Assembly: GCA_000697335.1 (NCBI GenBank)
Contig: JNEM01014912.1
Coordinates: 1-32,689, forward strand
From: Conidiobolus incongruus B7586
Taxonomy: Eukaryota > Entomophthoromycota > Entomophthoromycetes > Entomophthorales > Conidiobolaceae
DNA: 32,689 bases
Direction: 5' to 3'
The notes under the pieces: model-generated
Databases searched by the model: none
The model's input: the letters and a program-made list of their open reading frames with translations, nothing else
What the model was told of the DNA's origin: nothing
In this document: piece after piece, positions 24,012 to 32,689 of the stretch
Layout of the letters: the number at the start of each line of letters is the position of its first letter
Position numbering within the stretch: the first letter of the stretch is position 1
Position numbers and translations under genes: made by a program

Positions 24012-25199
24012 AAGTGAGTTATAAATTTATAGGTTTTTGGTGATAAAAAAATTAAAACCTAATATATTTATCTTTAGCTTTTCTTATTTCTTGAAGTTTG
24101 TAGGGTATAGAATCAACTAACTTCTTATACTAAGAAGGGTTAATCTTGTTTTATACTTCTTAAATATATTTTTAAAGTTGATTTAAATTTTTTATTAAGG
24201 GGAAAGCTTTAATAACTTTTTTTAACTAATCTTAAAGGTATTTAATAAGGTTAAAGTTAAGAGATTAAAAAAACTACCTTATAACTATTATCTTATTATT
24301 TTTAAGTTATTTAATAGTAAAAGTTATAATATAACAAGAAGTATTAACTTATTAGAAAATACCATTAGATTTATTTAACCTAAATTATTTAATTGTTTTT
24401 TTAATTCATTATTTAAAGAACTTTAATATATTTTAATATTAATTCTATCATTAATTTTTTAAAGATATTTTATATCTAAAGATAATATATATCCCTAAAT
24501 AATAATTAACCTATTATTATACTTTTGGGTAAAATTAACATGATGGTTATAAAATAGTTTTGTATCTTTTTTAAAATATCTAGTTTTTTTATTAGATTTA
24601 CTAAAATATAATTCTATTTTATTAAATCAAATAAGCTTATTTTAATTAATATTAGTATAATATTAATGTTGATATTTAAACCCTTATTTAATTTTATAAT
24701 GGGATTTTTTTAGTTGAAGGTGTTTTTTCTTAAAATATAAGTAGTATTTATGCTAATATAAAATATATATAATAGTATCAATATTAAGTAATATTGTTAT
24801 ATTGTTTTATAGCTTTTATTATATTTCTATAGTAGTACTTCACTTGCATATATTAATTAACCTATAAATATACTTCTCATTATATTTTTTATAATTTTAA
24901 CATATTTAAGTTTAAGTTTAAAGGTGTTTCTATTAATATTCTTAATAACTTTAACTAAAATAAATTAGCTAATATTTGTAATTCTAATAATATTATAAGT
25001 TGATTTATTTTTTTTATAAAGTTAATTGATGCATAAGTAAATTTTTTAAAGAGGGATTTAGGTATAATGATACTAATAAAAAAATTACTATATCTATATA
25101 ATATTATATAAAATAATAACAAAGAGAGAAATAAAATATAGTTATATATTGTTAAATATATCCCCTTATATCAAAAACCTTTAAATTTATAACTCACTT
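24012..25199 (-). mobile_element. Tc1-like DNA transposon, decayed, 1188 bases, clear ends
   Basis: TA lies at 24010-24011 and 25200-25201. The terminal inverted repeats are AAGTGAGTTATAAATTTATA (then GGTTTTTGGTGAT) at the left and, reverse-complemented, AAGTGAGTTATAAATTTAAA (then GGTTTTTGATAT) at the right: near-perfect over about 33 bases. The transposase relic is on the minus strand. KKLVDSIPYKLQEIRKAK (about 24074-24129) is the Tc1 C-terminal signature. At 24232-24264 the relic reads S-L-N-F-N-L-I-K-Y-L-stop, where Tc1 proteins have SPDLNPIExLW with the catalytic Glu. No complete frame remains. It is the same family and orientation as 238-1414. Confidence 0.85.
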
Positions 25200-25201
25200 T
25201 A

Positions 25202-28200
25202 ATTAAATATTAAGGGTAAATATTTTTGTTAATAGTTTATTAAATATATCTGAATATATTTATTTATTATCAAATAATATACATTAATTATATATTATAG
25301 TTTTAGGTAAATTAATATATATAATTGTTTTAATTATTAATTAAAATATATATATTTTTGATTTTATGACTTATTTTTGTAAGTTAATATATTGAATCTA
25401 ATAAACTATTATTCAAAATATATTAAGATTTAAATATTTAATTTAGGTTATTTTTTGTTTTATAGTTTAATTAGATATTTTTTTAAAATATATCTTTATA
25501 TTATAATAATATCTAAGTTAAATTATTATGTTATTATAAATATTTATAAATAGAGCTATAATATAGTTAGTTTATATATAATTTAATATATATATAAATA
25601 TATTTTTAAAAAAAATATTCAGAAATATTGCAATAGCTAAGTTTAAATAAAATTTATTAGAAAGTTATGAAATTAAAGATTTATTTATTAAATGATTAAA
25701 GTTTAAAGATTATAATTTCTTTAATATCAATCTTAATAATACAAATAATAGATAAAAATTTAATTAACTTATTTATAAATTTTAATATATAAATAAATAT
25801 TTTATCTATAACAAATGTTATTTTATTAATATATTATAGTGACATACAGCCTTCTTATATAGTCCTTATAAATAAATTAATTTTTAATATGTAATATATC
25901 TTTTTATAAATAAAATAAATTTTTTAACTACTTTTAGTATAAATTAAAGATATTTATTATTTTCGATAATAAAGCCAAATTAAATTAAATCCATAAAAGG
26001 TTTTTTATTAAAAGATTGAAAAAATCATTTAATTAAGTCTACTTATCAAATAATATATTTTTTAATTATCATTAGCTAAAGATATTAAAAAATAAATATA
26101 TAAAGAAACTTTTGCAAATATATTTTAATTATTTATATAGTATTAAATTTCAGTCCTTAATAAGTAAAAATATTTTTTAGATATTAGAAATTTATAAATA
26201 AAAGAGTAAAGAGTATTTCATTATTAATGAGAGTAGTTCTTTGAATTATTTATTTTATTTTTTATTATCATATATTAAAAAATTTATTAATTATTAATAT
26301 TAAAATTATGCCATAATATAAATGAACTAGTAATCATTCAAAGTGATATTAGTAAAATAAGTATTTATGAGATTTTTAAGTAATAAATTGATAATATGAT
26401 TTTCTAGGTATATATTTTTAGAACTACTTTTATCATTATGACTATACTATTATATATTATTTATATTCAATATTCTATAAAATATCACATCCTCATAAAT
26501 TGTTTTATTTTTATTTTAATAAAATTAAAGATTTTGTTATATTTATTCTTTTTACACTTATTTCAGATTATTATGGATATTCATATTATCTGTATAATTA
26601 ATATTATGAATTATTCAATGATTCTTTATAGTTTAATTTTTAAAATCTTAATAATATATTAGCTATATTTGACATAAGATATTATAATTTTGAAATAAGA
26701 ACTATTTTTTTGGACTAAAAGATAAAATATAAACCTTAGCTAAAAAAATATTGGTATTTTTTAATGAAAAAAGGGTTTAAATAGCCTATTTTTATTCTCT
26801 TTAAATAACTAAAAGCTATACTGTTAAGCTCTATTTATAAATTTATGAATAATGTCCAAAACTAAGATCAATAGTTTCATTATGTATATTATTTCATAAA
26901 GGTAAATTCATAATAATAATAATCAAAAAATGGATTATAATCATTTAATGAGTATAATGCTAAAATGAATTTACCATCAATTTCGAATAATCAAGGCTTA
27001 TTTTACTATCTAGTAGTAAAAGTTGAAAAAATTGATATTTCATAAAACGATCTATCTCTTTATATTAATTGAGACATATAATAAACTCTAAAATCCTTTT
27101 GAATATCTTGAAATTCCCTATTGGGTTCTAAATATCATAGAGTGAAATTCGACTGATTGATTAATTAAAAAATATTTGATAATCTTTTGTACTTTAGCTT
27201 TGAAATTATGACTACAATATCCACAGGTGTTATATTGTAAAGTAATTTCTGTGTCTATATTAAATATCACAAAAAACTATATCCATTTAATAATAAAAGA
27301 TTCCTTTTATTAATTATTGTGAATATTGTTTATAACATTTCTGGTTGAATATCAACAAATTTAAAATTAATCTGAACTGGCCACTGTATTATAAAATTAC
27401 TTAAAATAAATGATATTCTAAATTGTGATATAAACTCAAAAAGAATATTTAAATTTTATAAAATCCGAAAAAAATAAAAATTTATTAAACATTGCTTGAA
27501 TATATAGGTCAATGTCAATTACCAATTTAAATAATTATGTAACAAATATATCTTTTTAGATTAATCATTCGTTAAATTAAAAAAGCAATACTTTATATTT
27601 AACAGGATTCAGTTCATATCAGCACTTCATTTTAGTTTCATTCACTTAAATATATTTGTGAAATAGTGAAATCTTTCAATTTTATTCAATAAAGATGAAA
27701 ATTAATAGATAAATTAAAATATCATTATGATAAATATGCTTTTGCACAATTTTGTGTTGCCATAACTTGGCTGAAAAAAACCATAAAACCCCATGTTTCC
27801 TTTAAATAAAGCACAGTTCTTTATTTAAAATAATATTAATATTAGTTAATTCAATGTTCAATTAGTTTCACCATAAATAATTTAATATGTACCAAGTATT
27901 GCAATAACATATTATGAAGAATATAAATTCAAACATAGTTTGAATTCTTGATATTTAAATATATAATAATTTAATATCAATACGACACTTATGCTAGTAT
28001 ATTTTCAAAGCTTGCTATATTTATTGATAATATCAATTATCTGATTTATTCTTATATTTAAATTTAAGTGATATTTGAGATTATCATGTTATTTGTAAAT
28101 CGATTAGATAAACTAGTTTTATATAAAAATTACTAAATATAATCAAATATGTTTTCTCTTTCTAGTACTATATTCATTTAACCATATGAATTTAAAATTT

Positions 28201-28346
28201 TATTTTTATCATGACTTATATAATTTAAAAGGATTAAAAATAAATATTCTTAATTTTAATTTATCAAATCTAAAAATTTTTATATAATAATGAAGTTTGT
28301 AATATAGGTGAAAATAGATTATATACTAAGATAATCAATATATTAT
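25202..28346. other. AT-rich region, partly coding-like but unassigned
   Basis: From about 25600 to 26700 the plus strand shows long stretches with aromatic and Leu/Ile-rich reading and mostly TAA/TAG stops, the look of a decayed transposase or other gene. I cannot name a family: no catalytic motif or terminal repeat is recognisable. A 74-codon open frame at 26438-26662 is only Ile/Leu/Tyr-rich AT sequence and is not called. From 26900 to 28346 there is no frame, RNA gene or repeat that I can support. Confidence 0.35.
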
Positions 28347-28717
28347 TGTTACCGACACGGAGGTCTGCTCGCCATTCAACTTTGACTGTCCGTCATGATT
28401 CTGATTGTAATTGACTCACAAATACCAGGTACAACCCTTGCATAATGGAAAATTCCTGACTATAACAGTAATTGGAGTTTTAACACATTAGCAAAGGACT
28501 AACCACACTATAAAATAGTCACTGGGCACCTATTCGCTCAGGGATCATCTTTATCAGGACCAAGCCCTGCACCTTGATATTTTAATAAAACTGCTTTAAA
28601 TTATACTGCTAGCCACCCTTGGCCCACTTTATCGAATATACTTGATCCTTATTGCAGGGTTACTTTCCATCAGACCCACATTATTAAATTTTGTATTAAA
28701 TATAAAACTCTAACTCA
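28347..28717 (+). mobile_element. solo LTR-like fossil, GC-richer family (copy 2)
   Basis: It starts TGTTACCGACACGGAGG, which aligns base for base in length with the start of the copy at 1431-1795 (TGTCGCGGATCGGGAGG). It keeps the block CACACTATAAAATAGTCACT unchanged and ends in CA at about 28717. The following sequence (AATTGGTAGCG) faintly resembles a tRNA primer-binding site, which is only suggestive. There is no internal region. It stands out as a GC island in very AT-rich flanks. The 3' border is approximate. Confidence 0.5.
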
Positions 28718-28955
28718 ATAATTAATTGGTAGCGTTAATCAAATTAAAAGATGAAGTTTGAATTATGATTTGAAACTAATTAATATATATACTTCAAAAA
28801 TTAGATTTATATAGATATTAGCCTTAATCTTTGCTATTTTTTATTTTTAAAAATAATTTTTATTAATAAATGTTTTTATGCATATTTGTTAAATTTATAT
28901 TCAAAATTTGATTTTGGATTATTAGTTTTAATGTAAAATATTTTAAGATCATATT

Positions 28956-29270
28956 TCATATTATTATAAAAAACAAATATATAAAATGAAAATATTTGGC
29001 TTGGCTCATTCTATACAGACAATAATAATAATAATAATAATTGTATTTATGAGTCATAAAAATAGGCATGTTCATGTTAATAGATGATGCTTTGATAAAG
29101 GCAACTAATATTTTAGATGCATTTTTGGAATATAAATACATATAATTTTTTGTGGAAATAAAACAGATCTCTTTGGGTTTACAATTTTTCTTTAAAATTA
29201 TCATTTGTTTGATCTTTACATTTTTTTCTTGTTTAGAAATGTCTTCCAACGACACTAATTCCTTTATCAT
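28956..29270 (-). CDS. possible small gene or gene remnant, 104 codons
   Basis: From ATG at 29270 the frame reads MIKELVSLEDISKQEKN and then a Lys/Ile-rich stretch, passes through a (AAT)7 microsatellite as a poly-Tyr run, and ends in a hydrophobic tail. The first 60 or so codons have mixed composition and could be coding; the last 40 look like AT noise. An AG just before TTTACGGAATGG (near 29285) could be a splice acceptor, making this a terminal exon, but no upstream exon was found. No family recognised. Confidence 0.2.
   Translation of the reverse strand: MIKELVSLEDISKQEKNVKIKQMIILKKNCKPKEICFISTKNYMYLYSKNASKILVAFIKASSINMNMPIFMTHKYNYYYYYYCLYRMSQAKYFHFIYLFFIII
29021..29041. repeat. (AAT)7 microsatellite
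   Basis: Uninterrupted 21-base trinucleotide run. Confidence 0.9.
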
Positions 29271-29792
29271 TTTAAACCATTCCGTAAACTATAGAACTGT
29301 AAACGACGGAGTTTTACAACAATTATAATAATGTAATTAACTCTAACCATGTTCTGAGCAGTTTCAAAATATATCCTTTATTAATTATTCAATTTGAAAA
29401 CTATAACATTAAAAAATTAATTTTCAATTTCTTTGGAAATAAGAAAGGAGTTGAATAAATTAATTGATTTGTAAATGTTTAAATATCAAAATAAAATAAA
29501 TTGATTCATTAAAATAGTTACTTAATACATATAAAAATCTTTTTATATTTTGAATTATTTAGTTGAAAAAAATACCATTTTAAAATCGTAAAAAATATAT
29601 TATGCATAGCCAAATAAAAAGAATCATTTTAGTTTAATATTTATTTAACTCAATTAGGTTTAGTAAAATTGATGACATAGTTGATATTAACCAAATAATT
29701 ACCCCTTAATATTGAGATATTTAAATAAGGAGTAATTAAAGTCTGAAGATACACTTTTCAAATTATTGATTGCATTACATTGAAAAATTATA
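29271..29792. other. 5' flank of the dehydrogenase gene
   Basis: AT-rich upstream region of the gene starting at 29793; no specific promoter element can be supported. Confidence 0.4.
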
Positions 29793-30843
29793 ATGGATAG
29801 CAATTTGCCTTTTACTTTATTGAAAGAATTGGTCAATCATACACAGACCTTACAGATTCAATACTTTGATTTAACGGGTAAAGTTGCTTTAGTCACTGGC
29901 GGTAACGATGGTAATAAATTATATAATTTTTATATTCTATTAAATTTAGCAACTTGCTAGGTATTGGATTCTACACAGCTCTTCTCCTCGCAAAAATGGG
30001 CTGCAAGGTAATTATAGCCAGTCGTAACCTAGAAAAATCCGAAGAGGCCGTCGACCGATTGAAATTAATGAGTGCAAACGATTTGATTGAGAGTCGTCAG
30101 TTGGATTTGGGTAATTTTCAGAGTGTGAAGGACTTTATTCAAGATTTCTCAAAAGATTTTGACAAGTTGGATATATTGATTAACAATGCAAGCTCTTCAT
30201 TCAATACTTATGGTAAAACGGACGACGGATACGAAAGAACTCTACAAGTCAATTATTTGGGACCCTTTATGCTGACTTTGGGACTGTTACCACTGATTGA
30301 GAAGACTACAGGTGGAAGGATTGTAAATGTGACAAGTGTTGGTAAGCCACAAACACTTATATTATATTTCAATTTACTAACCTGGTGTTAGTACATAAAT
30401 TTTTCTCCTTCGAAACACCCTTTAATTTCAATATTACCAACTCTCAAAACTACAGTCAATTTAGGGAATACGCTCGTACCAAGTTGTACAATGTATTGTT
30501 TACGAGAGCTTTGAGTATCAAGTTAAGGCCCAAAAAAATTGCGGTAATCTCAGTTCACCCTGGTATGGTTAAAACCAATTTAGTATCAGAAATGAAGGAT
30601 AGTGATGCTTCAGTCAGCTGGAGTGAGAAAATTGTGAATTTTATATATGATACTATTGGTAGGCAAGGCGAGCAGTGCGCGATGACTTCAGTATTCGCTG
30701 CTACCAGCGATCGAGCTGTAAGTGGGGGCTATTATGATGCTTGCGTTTTGGACTTCCCTTCTGTTATGGGTAAAAATGTTGATTTAGCGAATCAACTATT
30801 TGATTTAACTTTGGAAGAATTGAAATTGAGTTTTGACAGTTAA
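29793..30843 (+). CDS. short-chain dehydrogenase/reductase, retinol-dehydrogenase-like, three exons
   Basis: Exons are 29793-29910, 29961-30341 and 30392-30843, giving 316 residues. Both introns are 50 bases (29911-29960 and 30342-30391), with donors GTAATA and GTAAGC; the second has a perfect TACTAAC branch site. The product is a classical Rossmann-fold NAD(P)-dependent oxidoreductase. Visible motifs are TGGNDGIG (residues 35-42, cofactor binding), ASRN (59-62, whose Arg suggests NADPH), LDL (87-89), NNAS (114-117, where most relatives have NNAG), NVTSVVHKF (162-170, active-site Ser165), YARTK (193-197, the catalytic YxxxK) and HPGMVKT (222-228). The order matches the RDH/WWOX/DHRS group of membrane-associated or cytosolic SDRs acting on retinoids, steroids or other lipid alcohols and ketones; the substrate is unknown. 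All catalytic residues are present and length is usual, so the gene looks intact. It is notably GC-richer than its surroundings. Confidence 0.95.
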
Positions 30844-31052
30844 TCTATAATAGTATTAAACCATTATTGACGATTAAATTTTAATCTTTTTTTTTAAATA
30901 TATACTATAAAATATAATAATGATTGTATTGATCAATATTTTAATAATTATATATGTTGAATTTTAACCTTATTAAATTTATACATACTCAGGAAACTCA
31001 AATACTATTTGAATAATAATGCTGAATTATATTAAACTTTTTTGATATGGTA

Positions 31053-31700
31053 CCTTAACTTTGAGAAAATGGGAAAATTTTTTAATTCATAATTTTTAAG
31101 CACATTATTAGCTATAAAAAAATTATATATAATCTATATGGGGGAGTATATTGTTTTAACCTATTTATATTGTTATATAATTTCTCTTTCATGAAATAAT
31201 TTTATTTTGAAAATTTAATATTTAAATTTTTGTATTTAAATTACATAACAATTATAAAAAGTTTTATATTTTAGGGTTATCAAAACTAAACCATGAATCT
31301 TTTAAAATAATTATGATTTAAAACTTACAAGCAGTTAATTAAAATAATATTATGTTTAAATTTATTTTTTAATAGCTAAATTATTTTAAAATTAAAGTAA
31401 CCATTATTTGACATTAATTGAAAAAATAATTAATTTTTATTTTTCCAATTATTAATAAAATAGAATAATATATTGAAAAAACCCTTTATTATAGTTAAAA
31501 AGCTTTCAAAACACTTTAATAATAGCTATAAAACTATGTTATATATATTAGATTTTGAATTTGATTTAATTAATGAATAATAAAATAAGAAATCTATAAT
31601 AATAGGACATATTATGATTAATATAAAAAAAGAATATTTAAATTAAAAATGATTTAACTAATTTATTATATTACTAAGTTTGTTTAAGATTAAAATTTAT
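31053..31700 (+). mobile_element. mariner-type transposon fragment, 5' part
   Basis: TA at 31051-31052 is followed by CCTTAACTTTGAGAAAATGG then GAAAATTTTTTAATTC, matching the left end of the mariner/MITE family. The early transposase region (about 31260-31400) and the helix-turn-helix region (about 31480-31560) can be followed against the copy at 7430-8727. Beyond about 31700 the match is lost. The catalytic half is absent or unrecognisable, and no right end was found. Confidence 0.6.
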
Positions 31701-31739
31701 TAGTTAATATAGATATATTAAAAAATAGGTAGATAATAC

Positions 31740-32040
31740 TAATATATATTTTTTAAGCCCTCCAAGTAATACTTTTTTATTTGGCTCAGGTAATATATTA
31801 TAGTGTTCACCTATTTTATTAACAAGACATATTATATAAGTAAATGTTAATGCTTTATAAATAAACTACAGGTTTAGTCCAATGGTAAGCCTGAATAGTC
31901 TCTTAGTGAATATTATCATACAAAATATAATCTAAGGTAATATATAAAGGAATAGATTTCCAAACAGAGCAATATTTGTCTCTTTTTCTAACTTAGGTAA
32001 AGATAATAAAAGCCAGCTCCATATTGTTCAATTAATCTTA
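31740..32040 (-). mobile_element. possible retroelement fossil (RNase H-like hints)
   Basis: Less AT-rich than the surroundings, with short minus-strand stretches whose spacing faintly recalls a retroelement RNase H domain. It is broken, old and small; neither LINE nor LTR origin can be decided. It may have truncated the neighbouring mariner fragment. Confidence 0.2.
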
Positions 32041-32689
32041 ATTTATTATTTAACAAATTGTTTATTTGCTTATTATATCAGATATTTCACTCCCTGATAT
32101 TCCTTTGAATTAAAAGCAAATTATTATATTATTGATATTGATTATAATAATAGCTAAGTCTTTACCAAGATTTATTCATTTAATCAAAAGTAAGGTATTA
32201 TATTAATTAACAACAAAATGTAAATTATTAATATAAAATCAATTATTTGTAACTCAAGAAAAGCAATCTAGTTGGCTTAATTAATAAAACCTTGAAAGAT
32301 TACTAATATAATATTTTGGATTATAACAATCTTATAATATTAATAATAAGTTTATAAATCTTAAAAATTAATGATTATAAAAAATATTGAAAAATAATAA
32401 GAATTAAGTAAATAAAGAAAAAGAAAAATTATTAGTCAAATTAATAATATTTATTTAATAAAATAAAATTTAAAAAATATCTATTATTTTATAAAGAAAT
32501 AATATTATATATAAAATTGATATATAGGTTATTTAAATATTAATCAACTAATTTATTATTCTATTTAATTAAAATAAAAACAAATTTATTAGTTATAAGT
32601 AAATAAAATTTATTAAAATAAAATTAAAGTATAAACTTTTATAAATAGTTATTAAAATCAATATAATTTATTTTATATAATATTATATC
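32041..32689. other. AT-rich sequence to the window end
   Basis: Nearly all A/T; no frame, RNA gene or repeat end seen. Confidence 0.5.

Noticed and set aside
26438-26662. 74-codon Ile/Leu/Tyr-rich open frame
   Set aside because: Composition is that of random AT-rich sequence; no start context, no splice partners and no motif.
1-32689. Mitochondrial or plasmid DNA as the source of such low GC
   Set aside because: Spliceosomal-type 50-base introns, a TACTAAC branch site, an F-box gene and TA-flanked nuclear transposons point to the nucleus.
1-32689. CRISPR arrays, rRNA genes, prokaryotic operons, telomeric repeats
   Set aside because: No regularly spaced repeats, rRNA-like sequence, Shine-Dalgarno-led gene clusters or telomere-type tandem units were seen.

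Overview
The window reads as nuclear DNA of a very AT-rich eukaryote, most likely a fungus. Three genes carry introns of only 49-54 bases with GT..AG ends, and one has a perfect TACTAAC branch site. There is also an F-box protein of the divergent, leucine-rich-repeat type that early-diverging fungi (for example Entomophthoromycotina such as Conidiobolus) carry in many copies. That placement is an inference from style, not from a search.

Host genes are few. Two paralogous three-exon genes for a single-pass membrane protein with an LEA_2/NDR1-like outer domain lie about 10 kb apart in opposite orientation (3550-4427 on the minus strand, 14029-14899 on the plus strand). Their second and third exons have identical lengths (294 and 126 bases). 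An F-box/LRR-like gene lies on the minus strand at 17796-19332; its reading frame is broken at least once. A complete three-exon short-chain dehydrogenase/reductase gene lies on the plus strand at 29793-30843.

The rest is a field of old repeats in a sea of A and T. Two Tc1-like DNA transposons (238-1414 and 24012-25199) have matching terminal inverted repeats and a minus-strand transposase relic. A mariner family is present as a 1298-base copy with both ends (7430-8727), further decayed copies (about 10870-12150, 23500-24009, 31053-31700), a 193-base deletion derivative (6178-6370) and a possible second short derivative ending at 17279. The second Tc1 copy appears to sit inside a mariner copy. 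LTR-like fossils form two families: one of exactly 444 bases (2184-2627 and 20340-20783, with a diverged relative at 19877-20309) and one of about 365-371 bases that is GC-richer than its surroundings (1431-1795 and 28347-28717). A further repeat pair of unknown origin (6376-6765, 20915-21290) contains coding-like sequence.

The overall picture is a transposon graveyard that has lost C and G. In the transposase relics the catalytic motifs differ from the family consensus by C-to-T and G-to-A steps only, as expected of RIP-like mutation or methylcytosine deamination, while the embedded host genes keep open frames and higher GC. I see no CRISPR array, rRNA, tRNA, prokaryotic operon or integrated virus genome. 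I did not find a clear new multi-gene system; the best leads are the inverted membrane-protein paralogues, the transition signature in the transposons, and the unexplained repeat pair.
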